Shown here: positions 40,632-49,523 of the stretch, piece after piece
How the letters are laid out: each line of letters begins with the position of its first letter
Position numbering within the stretch: the first letter of the stretch is position 1
The notes under the pieces: generated by a model
Told to the model about the DNA's origin: nothing
What the model saw: only the letters and a program-made list of their open reading frames with translations
Databases searched by the model: none
Position numbers and translations under genes: made by a program
DNA from: Brucella anthropi_A
Lineage (GTDB): Bacteria > Pseudomonadota > Alphaproteobacteria > Rhizobiales > Rhizobiaceae
DNA length: 64,000 bases
Direction: 5' to 3'
Assembly: GCF_046630315.1 (NCBI RefSeq)
Contig: NZ_LQBD01000001.1
Span: forward strand, 124,001 to 188,000

Positions 40632-42359
40632 ATGAATGATTTCGTAAGCCTGGCCGACATGAAGAACCGCATTGCGCAGCTGGAAGTCGAGGGCGTGGAC
40701 GTGCTTATCCTCGGCGCGGGCGTCAATGGTGCGGGGCTTTATCGCGATCTTTGCGAGCAGGGCATAAGCTGTCTCATCGTGGACAAGGCGGATTTTGGTT
40801 CCGGCACGAGTGCAGCCCCGTCGCGGCTGATCCATGGCGGCCTGAAATATCTGGAAACCGGCGAGTTCGGCCTTGTGGCCCAATCCACGCTGGAGCGCAA
40901 TCTGCTTCTGAAGAACGCGCCGCACAATGTGGAGCCGCTGCCGACCTTCATTCCGGTCTTTTCGTGGAGCAAGGGCATTCCGGCGGCGCTGCGCACCCTG
41001 TTCGGCTCCACCACCGCGCCGCGCAGCCGTGGTGCGGTGCTGATCAAGATCGGTCTGGCGCTTTACGATTATTTCGGCGCGCGCGAGCGCGTCATGCCGC
41101 GCCACCGTTTTCTTTTGAAGGAAACGGCGACGAAGGAAATGCCCTATATCACGCCCGCAATCGTGGCGGGCGGCATCTATCATGATGCGAAGGTGAGCCA
41201 GCCGGAACGGCTGGTCTATGAACTCGTCAGCGACGGATTGCGCGCCAATCCGAAAAGTGCAGCCGCCAATTTCACGGCACTGGTTTCCGCTGAAAGCGGC
41301 GTGATCGGTCTTGAAGGGCCGGACGGTGAGAAATTTGCCGTCAGGCCGAAACTCGTCATCAATGCGGCGGGACCGTGGATCGATCGGGTCAATGCCGCGC
41401 TCGGCAAGCCGACAAAGATGATCGGCGGCACCAAGGGCTCGCATATTCTCATCGACCACCCCAAGCTGGTGGAAAGCCTGAACGGGCGCATGATCTATTT
41501 CGAGGCGGATGACGGGCGCATCTGCCTCGTCTATGATTATCACGGTCTGGCGCTGGTGGGTTCCACCGATATTCCATCGGATGATCCCGACAATGTGCGC
41601 TGCGACGATCCTGAAACCGACTATTTCATCGACAGCCTGCGTTCGCTGCTGCCGAAGCTCCAATTTGACCGCAGCCAGATCGTCTACACCTATAGCGGCA
41701 TCCGCCCGCTTCCGGCTTCCAATGCGTCCGAGCCGGGCCTCATCAGCCGCGACCATTCCGCGCCCGTCATCGAGCCGGATCATCAACGGCCATTTGCGAT
41801 CATTTCCCTTGTGGGCGGCAAGTGGACGACCTTCCGCGGCTTTGCCGAGGAAGTGGCCGACACGGTTCTGACCCGGTTGGGCAAGACGCGGCGGATATCG
41901 ACGCGCAATCTTGCCATAGGTGGCGGCAGGGATTATCCGGCGGATGACCGCGCCCGCAAGGCCTGGGTGACGAAAATCGCCACCGAAACGCGGTTGCCCG
42001 CCGCGCGGGTTGAAACCTTGCTGAAACGCTATGGCAGTACGGCCCTGCCGATCCTCCGCGAGGAAGCGAGCATGACAGTCGCGATGCTGCCGGACACCGA
42101 TACGGTCAGCGCGACGGAAATCATATGGATCGCGCGCAACGAGCTTGTGGTGCATCTGGCGGATGTCGTTTTGCGGCGCACCACGCTTGCAATCGACGGA
42201 GCGCTGACGACCGGCAATCTTGCTGCCATCGCCGATATTCTGGCGCGGGAATTCGGCTGGGACGACGCCCGCAAGGCGGAGGAAATCGAGGCGGTCAAAA
42301 CCGAGCTTGATAAACGGCACAATGTGATTTTGCAGGCGCAGCCCGCCAAAAGGCGCTGA
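40632..42359 (+). CDS. GlpD-family FAD-dependent polyol-phosphate dehydrogenase
   Basis: A 575-residue flavoprotein. The FAD site is VDVLILGAGVNGAGLYRDLC, then FGSGTSAAPSRLIHGGLKYL and, later, VGGKWTTFRGFAEEVADTVL, with a C-terminal DAO_C helical domain. It is a paralogue of EryB and of glycerol-3-phosphate dehydrogenase, slightly longer than both. It lies 38 nt after the kinase, so kinase then dehydrogenase form a phosphorylate-and-oxidise route. Glycerol 3-phosphate is a possible substrate, but a kinase that is not GlpK beside it argues for another polyol phosphate. Confidence 0.87.
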   Translation: MNDFVSLADMKNRIAQLEVEGVDVLILGAGVNGAGLYRDLCEQGISCLIVDKADFGSGTSAAPSRLIHGGLKYLETGEFGLVAQSTLERNLLLKNAPHNVEPLPTFIPVFSWSKGIPAALRTLFGSTTAPRSRGAVLIKIGLALYDYFGARERVMPRHRFLLKETATKEMPYITPAIVAGGIYHDAKVSQPERLVYELVSDGLRANPKSAAANFTALVSAESGVIGLEGPDGEKFAVRPKLVINAAGPWIDRVNAALGKPTKMIGGTKGSHILIDHPKLVESLNGRMIYFEADDGRICLVYDYHGLALVGSTDIPSDDPDNVRCDDPETDYFIDSLRSLLPKLQFDRSQIVYTYSGIRPLPASNASEPGLISRDHSAPVIEPDHQRPFAIISLVGGKWTTFRGFAEEVADTVLTRLGKTRRISTRNLAIGGGRDYPADDRARKAWVTKIATETRLPAARVETLLKRYGSTALPILREEASMTVAMLPDTDTVSATEIIWIARNELVVHLADVVLRRTTLAIDGALTTGNLAAIADILAREFGWDDARKAEEIEAVKTELDKRHNVILQAQPAKRR

Positions 42360-42394
42360 TCTCCCCGCGAAGTTGATCTATCCATTGGCTTGAC

Positions 42395-42438
42395 GCGCAT
42401 CTTGTTGCGAAAACCGTTTCACACTTTTCGGGATGCGC
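42395..42438. repeat. Palindromic intergenic element
   Basis: Outer arms gcgcatc / gatgcgc and inner arms cgaaaa / ttttcg form a two-part hairpin. The layout matches the dispersed rhizobial-type element seen near 57844-57888. It ends about 36 nt before the cupin gene and could affect its expression. Confidence 0.5.
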
Positions 42439-42474
42439 TATGGTGCGTCTGTCATCTTCGAAAGGGAACGCGCC

Positions 42475-42876
42475 ATGGATATCAAGCGAAACGGAACCGA
42501 TCCTTCGGGCAAAGGTCCAGCCGACTGGTTTACGGGCAATGTCCGTATCGATCCGCTGTTTTCTCCCAATAATGCCAGGCGCGCTGCGGCTGCGACGGTG
42601 ACATTCGAGGCCGGTGCCCGCACGGCCTGGCATACGCATCCGCTTGGCCAGACCCTGATCGTGACCGCGGGCCTCGGCCTCGTGCAGCGCGAGGGCGGGC
42701 CGATCGAGGAAATCCGGCCGGGCGATGTCGTCTGGTTCGAACCGGGCGAAAAACACTGGCACGGCGCATCGGCCCGAAATGCCATGACCCATATCGCCAT
42801 TCAGGAACAGCTTGACGGCAAGGTGGTGGACTGGATGGAGCATGTCAGCGACGCGCAATATGGCGGGGAGAAGTAA
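42475..42876 (+). CDS. Cupin-domain protein
   Basis: A 133-residue single-domain cupin. The first metal motif is WHTHPLGQTLIV and the second PGDVVWFEPGEKHWHGASAR, so His ligands are present in both. Members with this form include carboxymuconolactone-decarboxylase-associated or quercetinase-like cupins. The reaction is unknown. ATG 42475 follows AGGGA by about 7 nt. It is a lone gene bounded by a repeat element and a terminator. Confidence 0.82.
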   Translation: MDIKRNGTDPSGKGPADWFTGNVRIDPLFSPNNARRAAAATVTFEAGARTAWHTHPLGQTLIVTAGLGLVQREGGPIEEIRPGDVVWFEPGEKHWHGASARNAMTHIAIQEQLDGKVVDWMEHVSDAQYGGEK

Positions 42877-42931
42877 AATCCGCCTGCGCCGGGCGGTTGC
42901 CGCGCCGGAATCCATTTTCGGAAAAGCTGAG

Positions 42932-42962
42932 CGCCAGCCTGATTGAAACAGGCTGGCGTTTT
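42932..42962 (+). terminator. Rho-independent terminator after the cupin gene
   Basis: A 10-bp perfect stem cgccagcctg / caggctggcg with a 7-nt loop and TTTT. Confidence 0.85.
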
Positions 42963-42978
42963 CAATACACGCTCCCTC

Positions 42979-43007
42979 TTGACATTTAATCAATCGATTG
43001 ATTAAAT
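42979..43007 (+). promoter_or_regulatory. TetR-gene promoter with overlapping 24-bp operator
   Basis: A consensus -35 (TTGACA, 42979-42984) and a fair -10 (TTAAAT, 43002-43007) are 17 nt apart. A perfect 24-bp palindrome (half-site ATTTAATCAATC, 42984-43007) fills the spacer. The predicted start of transcription falls at about 43014, the A of the tetR ATG. Autorepression by the encoded TetR protein is the obvious reading. Confidence 0.72.
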
Positions 43008-43013
43008 CTTCAT

Positions 43014-43721
43014 ATGAGCACAACGAAAAATATCGGTCAGGAGCCGCCATCGCCTTCCGTCGATCAGACGCGGGCCGCGCTGATCCATGCCGCCTTGCAG
43101 CTTTTCGGCGCAAAAGGGTTCGATGCCACCTCGACGCGCGAGATTGCCGGTCTGGCCAGGGCGAATATCGGTTCCATCGCCTATCACTTCGGCAACAAGG
43201 AAGGGCTGCGGCTGGCGGCGGCAGATTATATCGTCGAAACGATACAGGGCATTGCCGGGCAGGCGCTCGGGCATTATGCGGCGATCAACGCGCCTGCCGA
43301 GACGAAGGAAACCGCCCGCCAGCAGCTTGGTCTGGCGCTGGAGCGGATGACCTATTTCATTGTCGCGGAGCCGCAATCCGGCGAGATCGTCCAGTTCCTT
43401 ATGCGTGAACTGGCGCATCCGACGGCGGCGCTCGACCGCATCTATTCCGGCGTGTTCGAGCCGACGCACAAAAGGCTTTGCGCCATCTGGGAGGTCGCAA
43501 CGGGCGAGCCTGCCGAGAGCGAGGATACACGGCTCCTTATCTTCACCCTGCTTGGACAGGTTATCTATTTCCGCATTGGCCGCGAGGCGGTGAAAAGGCG
43601 CATGGGCTGGCCGACGATGGGCGAGGATGAGGCGGCGGCGGTCGCGGCAATCGCCCGCCAGAATCTCATGGCCATTCTTGCAGCCAAAGATGCGGCCAAA
43701 GACGGCGAGGTGTCGCGATGA
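43014..43721 (+). CDS. TetR-family repressor of the efflux operon (CecR-like)
   Basis: A 235-residue regulator. The N-terminal HTH (ALIHAALQLFGAKGFDATST, then REIAGLARANIGSIAYHFGNK) is followed by a ligand domain of the CecR/YbiH type (VQFLMRELAHPTAALDRIY). No Shine-Dalgarno precedes the ATG and a promoter sits directly before it, so the message may be leaderless. A perfect 24-bp palindrome overlaps this promoter. The stop overlaps the HlyD-type gene (ATGA), and the operon order regulator, adapter, ATPase, permease recalls E. coli cecR-ybhGFSR. Confidence 0.88.
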   Translation: MSTTKNIGQEPPSPSVDQTRAALIHAALQLFGAKGFDATSTREIAGLARANIGSIAYHFGNKEGLRLAAADYIVETIQGIAGQALGHYAAINAPAETKETARQQLGLALERMTYFIVAEPQSGEIVQFLMRELAHPTAALDRIYSGVFEPTHKRLCAIWEVATGEPAESEDTRLLIFTLLGQVIYFRIGREAVKRRMGWPTMGEDEAAAVAAIARQNLMAILAAKDAAKDGEVSR

Positions 43722-44662
43722 GTGTTTTGTGTATTCTCCCATTCGCCTCCTATCTTTTTGCCGCATGCAGCGCGCAGCCTCTCGCGGTCGGCTATGTGGA
43801 AGGGGAGTTTGTGCAGCTTGCACCGCTGGAAGTTGCGCAGGTCCAGTCCGTCGCCGTCAGGCGCGGCGATCGCGTCGAATCGGGCAAGCCGGTCGCAAGG
43901 ACGGAAGATGCGGATGCGAAGATCGCGGTCGCGCAGGCCGGGGCCGCACTGGCTCAGGCGCGCGCGCAACTGGCGGATTTGCAGGTCGGCAAACGTCCCG
44001 ATGAAATTGCCGTTCTGGAAGCGGCCGTCAGGACGGCAAGGGCGCAGGCAGACGATGCGCGGCGCACGCTTTTGCGCACGCAGGACCTGGCCAGGCGCGG
44101 CGTGATGACACAGGCGCAGCTTGACGATGCCGCCACCAGGGTTGAAGTGGCGGAGGCCTCGATCAATCAGGCGACAGCCAATCTGGCGGTCGGCCGCCTG
44201 CCTGCGCGCGCCGAAGCGATCAAGGCGGCGGAAAATGCCGTCAAGAGCGCCGAAGCGCAGCTTGATTCCGCGCGCTGGCATCTGGCCAAGCGGACGATCG
44301 CGGCGCCCGCGCAGGGCCGGATCACCGATGTCATCCGCAATCCGGGCGATATTGCCGGTCCGTCCGCGCCGGTCCTGACCATGCTGCCCGATGGCGCGAT
44401 CAAGCTGAAGGTCTACATACCGGAAGACAAGTTCTCGGCGGTGCAGGTGGGCGATATGCTGTCGGTGCGCTGCGATGGCTGCGCGCCCGGCCTGCAAGCC
44501 CGTGTCAGCTATGTTTCGCCCGACCCCGAGTTCACGCCGCCGGTCATCTATTCGCTCGAAACGCGCCAGAAGCTTGTCTATCTCGTCGAGGCGCATCCGG
44601 TCGATCCGGCTTCGCCTCTACAGCCCGGCCAGATCGTGGATGTCGATCTGGCTGCTGATTGA
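43718..44662 (+). CDS. HlyD/YbhG-type periplasmic adapter
   Basis: A 314-residue membrane-fusion protein. The short hydrophobic N-terminus contains LFAAC, a possible but weak lipobox (Cys17). A first lipoyl half (VQSVAVRRGDRVESGKPVAR) is followed by a long Ala/Arg-rich coiled coil (about 70-180), the second lipoyl half (RTIAAPAQGRITDVIRNPGD) and a beta-barrel end. It should connect the ABC-2 permease to an outer-membrane channel for drug or lipid export. It is coupled to tetR, and the ATPase gene follows 12 nt on. Confidence 0.85.
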   Translation: MSVLCILPFASYLFAACSAQPLAVGYVEGEFVQLAPLEVAQVQSVAVRRGDRVESGKPVARTEDADAKIAVAQAGAALAQARAQLADLQVGKRPDEIAVLEAAVRTARAQADDARRTLLRTQDLARRGVMTQAQLDDAATRVEVAEASINQATANLAVGRLPARAEAIKAAENAVKSAEAQLDSARWHLAKRTIAAPAQGRITDVIRNPGDIAGPSAPVLTMLPDGAIKLKVYIPEDKFSAVQVGDMLSVRCDGCAPGLQARVSYVSPDPEFTPPVIYSLETRQKLVYLVEAHPVDPASPLQPGQIVDVDLAAD

Positions 44663-44674
44663 GGGGAGGAGGCG

Positions 44675-45625
44675 ATGGTCAATGTCATCGACGTCAAAGG
44701 TCTGGTCAAGCGGTTCGGCGATGCCACCGTTGTCGATCATGTGAGCATGGCGGTGGCCGAGGGCGAGATTGTCGGCTTTTTGGGGCCGAACGGTTCGGGC
44801 AAGACGACGACCATCCGCATGATGTGCGGACTGCTGACGCCCGACGAGGGCGAAGGGCAGGTGCTTGGTTTCGATCTTCGCGCGGAAGGTCTGAAGATCA
44901 AGCGCGAGGTCGGCTATATGACGCAGCGCTTTTCATTCTATGAAGACCTGACCATTGCCGAAAATCTTGAATTCGTTGCACGCCTCTACCGGCTGAAGCC
45001 GGTGAAGGAGCATGTGGCGCGCACCCTTGAGGAACTGGGCCTGACCTCGCGCGGAAATCAACTGGCGGGCACGCTTTCCGGCGGCTGGAAGCAACGGCTG
45101 GCACTGGCGGCCTGTATCATGCACAAGCCGAAGCTTCTGCTGCTGGATGAGCCGACCGCCGGGGTCGATCCGAAGGCGCGGCGCGATTTCTGGGACGAGA
45201 TACATCGTCTGGCGGATGGCGGGCTGACCGTGCTGGTTTCGACCCATTACATGGACGAGGCCGAGCGCTGCCACCGCATCAGCTATATTTCCTATGGCAA
45301 GCTTCTGGCCACGGGCACCGTCCGCGATGTCATCGACAAGGCTGGACTGACGACCTTCATCGTCAACGGTCCAAGGCTTGGCGAAGTGGCGCGGGAACTG
45401 GAAAGCGAGCCGGGCGTCGAGCAGGTTGCGCCTTTCGGTGCGACGCTGCATGTCGTGGGGTCCGACAGGGAGAAACTTGAGGCTGCTCTGGACAGGATCA
45501 GGCATCGCGAGGGCATTACCGTCGAGGCAGGCGAAACCAGCCTGGAGGATGTGTTCATCCAGTTCATGGCCAATGCGCAGGACAATATGTCGAAAGGCGG
45601 AAACGCCGGGAGCGGCAAGCCATGA
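44675..45625 (+). CDS. ABC-2 type exporter ATP-binding protein
   Basis: A 316-residue single-NBD ATPase. Walker A is LGPNGSGKTTTIRMM, the signature is LSGGWKQRLALAA, and Walker B LLLLDEPTAGVDP is followed by the H-loop STHYMDEAERC. E. coli YbhF carries two NBDs, so this version is the short form. The C-terminal DrrA-like part is typical of drug-export ATPases. The stop overlaps the permease start. Confidence 0.9.
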   Translation: MVNVIDVKGLVKRFGDATVVDHVSMAVAEGEIVGFLGPNGSGKTTTIRMMCGLLTPDEGEGQVLGFDLRAEGLKIKREVGYMTQRFSFYEDLTIAENLEFVARLYRLKPVKEHVARTLEELGLTSRGNQLAGTLSGGWKQRLALAACIMHKPKLLLLDEPTAGVDPKARRDFWDEIHRLADGGLTVLVSTHYMDEAERCHRISYISYGKLLATGTVRDVIDKAGLTTFIVNGPRLGEVARELESEPGVEQVAPFGATLHVVGSDREKLEAALDRIRHREGITVEAGETSLEDVFIQFMANAQDNMSKGGNAGSGKP

Positions 45626-46758
45626 AAGGCTGGTTCTCATTCGGGCGTCTTGGCGCGATGCTGGTGAAGGAATTCATCCAGATGCGGCGCGACCGCATCA
45701 CCTTCGCCATGATGCTGATCGTCCCGCTGATGCAGCTTCTGCTCTTCGGCTTTGCCATCAACAATGATCCGAAGAGCCTGCCGAGCGCGCTGGTTGTGAC
45801 CAGCCAGGATCACTATACGCGCGCCATGATATCCGCGCTGGAAACAACGGGTTATTACCGCTTCGACCATGTGGTGCAAAGTGCGGCGGAAGCCGAGGCG
45901 CTTATCGCCAATGGCACGGTTTCCTTTGTGGTGACGATCCCGTCGGATTTTGCAAGGCGCGTCGATGCGGGCGAACAGCCGCAGATCCTGATCGAGGCGG
46001 ATGCGACCGATCCATCAGTGGCAAGCGGAGCGATCTCGACGCTTGGAACCGTCGCAAGCCAGGCGCTTCTGCGTGAACAGGGCAAGCAGGCCGAGGCCGC
46101 GAATGCCGCGCGAAGCCAGTTACAGGTCGTCGTGCACCGGCGTTACAATCCCGAAGGCGTGTCGCAATATAATATTGTTCCGGGTCTTTTGGGCGTGATC
46201 CTGCAAATGACCATGGTGATGATGACCGCCATGGCGCTGACCCGCGAGACCGAACGCGGCACGATGGAAAACCTGCTTGCGATGCCCGCCACGCCTGCCG
46301 AAATCATGCTGGGAAAGGTTTTGCCGTTTCTTGTCGTCGGGGCGGTGCAGGTTGTGGTCGTGCTGGTCGCGGCCAAGCTTCTGTTCGGCGTGCCCTTCGT
46401 GGGCTCGCTGGCGCTTCTTTTGAGCTGTGTCCTGATCTTCGTCCTGTCGCTGGTGCTGCTCGGCTATTCGATCTCGACGGTATCGCGCACGCAGATGCAG
46501 GCCATGCAGCTTACCTTCTTCTTCTTCCTGCCGTCGCTGATGCTGTCCGGTTTCATGTTCCCGTTTCGGGGCATGCCCGATTGGGCGCAGGCGCTGGGCG
46601 AGATTTTTCCATTGACGCATTTTCTGCGGATCGTCCGCGCCGTCATGCTGAAAGGCGCCCACCTTTCCGATATTGCCGGAGAGGTCAACGCCCTTCTGTT
46701 CTTCGTGTTCCTGTTTGCGACGCTGGCGCTTTTGCGCTTCCGGCGGACGCTGGATTAG
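45622..46758 (+). CDS. ABC-2 type transporter permease (YbhS/YbhR-like)
   Basis: A 378-residue permease. One N-terminal helix (FAMMLIVPLMQLLLFGFAIN) is followed by a large extracytoplasmic domain (about 55-170) and five C-terminal helices (PGLLGVILQMTMVMMTAMAL, FLVVGAVQVVVVLVAAKLLF, LLLSCVLIFVLSLVLLGYSI, FFFFLPSLMLSGFMFPFRGM and the C-terminal one). Only one permease gene is present, so the exporter is probably a homodimer, unlike E. coli YbhSR. Confidence 0.88.
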   Translation: MKGWFSFGRLGAMLVKEFIQMRRDRITFAMMLIVPLMQLLLFGFAINNDPKSLPSALVVTSQDHYTRAMISALETTGYYRFDHVVQSAAEAEALIANGTVSFVVTIPSDFARRVDAGEQPQILIEADATDPSVASGAISTLGTVASQALLREQGKQAEAANAARSQLQVVVHRRYNPEGVSQYNIVPGLLGVILQMTMVMMTAMALTRETERGTMENLLAMPATPAEIMLGKVLPFLVVGAVQVVVVLVAAKLLFGVPFVGSLALLLSCVLIFVLSLVLLGYSISTVSRTQMQAMQLTFFFFLPSLMLSGFMFPFRGMPDWAQALGEIFPLTHFLRIVRAVMLKGAHLSDIAGEVNALLFFVFLFATLALLRFRRTLD

Positions 46759-47025
46759 CTTCCGGCGCTCCGGCGCAATCGGCCTGTTTTGCTCGAATCG
46801 TCGGAAATAATCGCCGGAAACATCGATTTTCAGGCCGAAAACGGGCGTTTCATCCAAAAAAATCTGGCTCCGATAGCCCAACGATTTCATATCGTTGACA
46901 ATGCGATATCCGCTCATCACGCGTTGGTGCTCCGCTTTTGTGTTGACTATTAACATTCCGTTAACCACAGTTTGTTGCAATATGTTACAAAGCGTTATCA
47001 TTCAGTTGTCAGAACGAGGTGTGGG

Positions 47026-48933
47026 TTGAGTAAGACGGGGCAGACCAGACAGCAATCCTTGCCGGCAAGGGGAAGGTCTGCCGTGGCTGACATGACGTCG
47101 TTCTGGGGGCTGATGCGCGCCTATTGGGTTTCCGACCGCTGGAAGGAAGCCTGGCTTCTCACCATCGCGATCTTCCTGATGACGGCCTTCGTGAGCAAGA
47201 CTACCGTATGGGTGGCCGAAGCTTCGGGCCTGCTCATGAATTCCATCGTCAATGTCAACACCGCGCCTGTTCAGCATCCTCTCATGACGATTGCCGCCAA
47301 TGCGGGCATGCTTGTGCTGCTGATGCTGGCAAAGGATGTGATGCTGGTCGGCTCGCGCCATTTTCTCTCCACCACGCTGCATCGCAAATGGCGCAAATGG
47401 CTGAACGACCAGTTCTCCACCGCGCTTTTGAACGGCAGGCACACGCATTTTCATCTGCAGCAGGGCAGGGGCAAGGACCAGCCCGACAATATCGATCAGC
47501 GTCTGCAGGAATCGATCAAGGGCATGACCGGCGGCGCCATCGGCCTCGTCATGGGCATTGTCGGCGTTTTCCTGTCGGCCTTTTTCATCGGCCAGAAGCT
47601 GATCGAAATGTCCACCCATGTGGAGGGGCTGGATTTCCTCGGCAGCTATGGCAGCGCCGTTCTGGCCTTTGCGGCAATCGTCGTTTATGTCCCGCTCGGA
47701 ACGCTGGTCGCGATCCGGATCGGCAAGCGTCTGGAGCGGCTCAATCTCGGCATCCAGAAGGCCGAAGGCTCCTACCGTGGCGAGTGGACGACGCTTTTGC
47801 GCCGCAGCTTCCAGATTTCGGCATCCGGCGGCGAGGCCGTCCAGCGGTCGGTCAATGATCGTCTCTACAAGGAGGTCGACGGCACCTGGAACCGGCTCAA
47901 CCGTTTCGATGCCGCCTATCTGGCCTTCTCGCAGGCCTATGGTTTTCTGTCCAACCGTATCGTTGCCTATGTTCCGGGCCTCCTGCCCTATATGAGCGGC
48001 TCCGTCAGTTTCCGGAACTATGTGACGGGTGCGGAACTGGTCGCGGCGATGATCAACGACTGTTCCTGGTTCATTCAGGTCATGCCGGCGATTGCCAATC
48101 TGCGCGCCAATGCGGGCCGCGTGACCGGCCTCGCACAGGCCATCGAAAATGTTCAGGACCCGGCCGAATTCTACAGCCGTTCCGGCATCAACCGCTTTGC
48201 CTTTGCCGAACAGCATCCGCGTTTCGGCCTGTCGGTGCGCAACCTCACCCTCATGCAGGGGCCGGACAGCGAGGCGCCGTTCCTGCGGTCGGGCGTGATC
48301 AATCTTCGTTCCGGCGACTGGGTTTATATGCGCGGCGAATCCGGCTCGGGAAAAACATCCTTCGTGAAGGCGCTGAACGGCCTGTGGCCCTATGGCACCG
48401 GCGATATCATCTATCCGCAGAACGCCACCTCGCTTTATGCGACGCAGGAAGCAAAGTTCCCCTCCGTCACGCTGAAACAGCTTGTCAGCCTGCCCGCCGA
48501 TGAAAGCCTGTTCAGCGATCTGGCTGTTGCCGCAGTCCTGCACGAGGCGGGACTGGGCGAATTCATCGAGCGGATGAACGACGCCGATGCCGATGGCGCG
48601 CCATGGGACATGGTTCTTTCCGGCGGCCAGAAGCAGAAGATCGTGCTGGCGCGCATTCTGTTGCACAAGCCGTCGATCATCTTCCTCGACGAGGCAACCG
48701 GCGCCCTCGATCCCGCCTCGAAGATGCGCTTCCATGAAGCCTTGAAGACGCGCTGCCCGCGCGCCATCGTCATCAGCATCATGCATGAGGACAAGCTGCC
48801 GCTGCTTGAAAACGGCCAGAATGTCTATTCGCATGTGCTGGATATCCGCAACGGCACTGTCTCGCTGCGTCCGGTTTACTTCGATACCATGCCGGATGTG
48901 GCTGCTGAAGCCGCTCTCATCGCCGCTGAATAA
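47026..48933 (+). CDS. SbmA/BacA-like ABC transporter (fused permease and ATPase)
   Basis: About 635 residues. The N-terminal SbmA/BacA-type membrane domain (ABC_membrane_2; for example STTLHRKWRKWLNDQFSTAL, RGKDQPDNIDQRLQESIKGM) is followed by an NBD with Walker A MRGESGSGKTSFVKALNGLW, signature LSGGQKQKIVLARILL and Walker B IIFLDEATGALDP. It belongs with YddA/BclA-type proteins that handle peptides or very-long-chain fatty acids, unlike BacA itself, which has no NBD. The start is uncertain: TTG 47026 has GAGG upstream, ATG 47092 and ATG 46972 are alternatives. The 267-nt gap before it shows nothing definite. Confidence 0.85.
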   Translation: MSKTGQTRQQSLPARGRSAVADMTSFWGLMRAYWVSDRWKEAWLLTIAIFLMTAFVSKTTVWVAEASGLLMNSIVNVNTAPVQHPLMTIAANAGMLVLLMLAKDVMLVGSRHFLSTTLHRKWRKWLNDQFSTALLNGRHTHFHLQQGRGKDQPDNIDQRLQESIKGMTGGAIGLVMGIVGVFLSAFFIGQKLIEMSTHVEGLDFLGSYGSAVLAFAAIVVYVPLGTLVAIRIGKRLERLNLGIQKAEGSYRGEWTTLLRRSFQISASGGEAVQRSVNDRLYKEVDGTWNRLNRFDAAYLAFSQAYGFLSNRIVAYVPGLLPYMSGSVSFRNYVTGAELVAAMINDCSWFIQVMPAIANLRANAGRVTGLAQAIENVQDPAEFYSRSGINRFAFAEQHPRFGLSVRNLTLMQGPDSEAPFLRSGVINLRSGDWVYMRGESGSGKTSFVKALNGLWPYGTGDIIYPQNATSLYATQEAKFPSVTLKQLVSLPADESLFSDLAVAAVLHEAGLGEFIERMNDADADGAPWDMVLSGGQKQKIVLARILLHKPSIIFLDEATGALDPASKMRFHEALKTRCPRAIVISIMHEDKLPLLENGQNVYSHVLDIRNGTVSLRPVYFDTMPDVAAEAALIAAE

Positions 48934-48951
48934 ACCGCAGGGTTGCAAAAG

Positions 48952-48981
48952 TCCAGATTTGGACTATATTCTGATCTGGAC
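48952..48981. promoter_or_regulatory. Operator/promoter of the Xre-RES module
   Basis: Inverted half-sites gtccagatt (48952-48960) and gatctggac (48973-48981) flank a TATATT -10 element (48966-48971). The antitoxin start follows 15 nt later. Binding there by the Xre antitoxin would block polymerase. Confidence 0.55.
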
Positions 48982-48995
48982 GATTGGAGGCAACT

Positions 48996-49523
48996 ATGGC
49001 CAGAAGCAATGCGGCGTTGAAGACAACGATAGGCAGGGGACCGGATATTCTCGATGCGTCCCGTTTCTCCCCTCATTCGCGCAGGCGTCTGAGCGGGCCG
49101 GGCCTGCGCACCTTCCTTTCCATTGCCGATTTGTGGGGGCTGGACGAACAGCAGCGTCTTCTGGTGCTGGGACTGCCTTCGCGGTCGACCTATTATAACT
49201 GGGTGAAGGCGGTGCGTGAGCATCGCGATATCACGCTCGATGTGGATGTGCTGATGCGGCTATCCGCCGTGCTTGGCATTCATCAGGCGCTGGGCGTGCT
49301 CTATCCCGATGAAAAGGCGGGTATCCGCTGGCTGCACATGCCCAATCAGGCCGGAGTCTTCGGCGGGCATCCGCCCTTGAGCCTGATAACCAGCGGCTTG
49401 CAGGACGGCTTGCTGACCGTTCGCCGGTTTCTGGATGCGGCGCGCGGCGGCCTTTATATGGAGCCGAACGAACTGGATCGCGCTTTCCGGCCCTATCGCG
49501 ATGAAGACGTGGTGTTCTCGTGA
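48996..49523 (+). CDS. Xre/MbcA/ParS-type antitoxin (DUF2384)
   Basis: A 175-residue antitoxin. The N-terminal Xre-like HTH region (RTFLSIADLWGLDEQQRLLV, then LGLPSRSTYYNWVKAVRE) is followed by the toxin-binding DUF2384 domain (LMRLSAVLGIHQALGVLYPD, WLHMPNQAGVFGGHPPLSL). The ATG follows GGAGG by 5 nt. Its TGA overlaps the GTG start of the RES toxin gene, the usual arrangement for this family. It should neutralise the toxin and repress the operon. Confidence 0.9.
   Translation: MARSNAALKTTIGRGPDILDASRFSPHSRRRLSGPGLRTFLSIADLWGLDEQQRLLVLGLPSRSTYYNWVKAVREHRDITLDVDVLMRLSAVLGIHQALGVLYPDEKAGIRWLHMPNQAGVFGGHPPLSLITSGLQDGLLTVRRFLDAARGGLYMEPNELDRAFRPYRDEDVVFS

Noticed and set aside
46760..47001. Minus-strand coding potential in the gap before the SbmA-like gene
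   Set aside because: The frame continues into antisense of the ABC-2 permease, has no recognised domain and no good ribosome site. The gap is treated as non-coding.
48435..48794. Antisense gene inside the SbmA-like NBD
   Set aside because: It lies fully within the Walker A to H-loop region of a conserved ATPase and has no independent signals.
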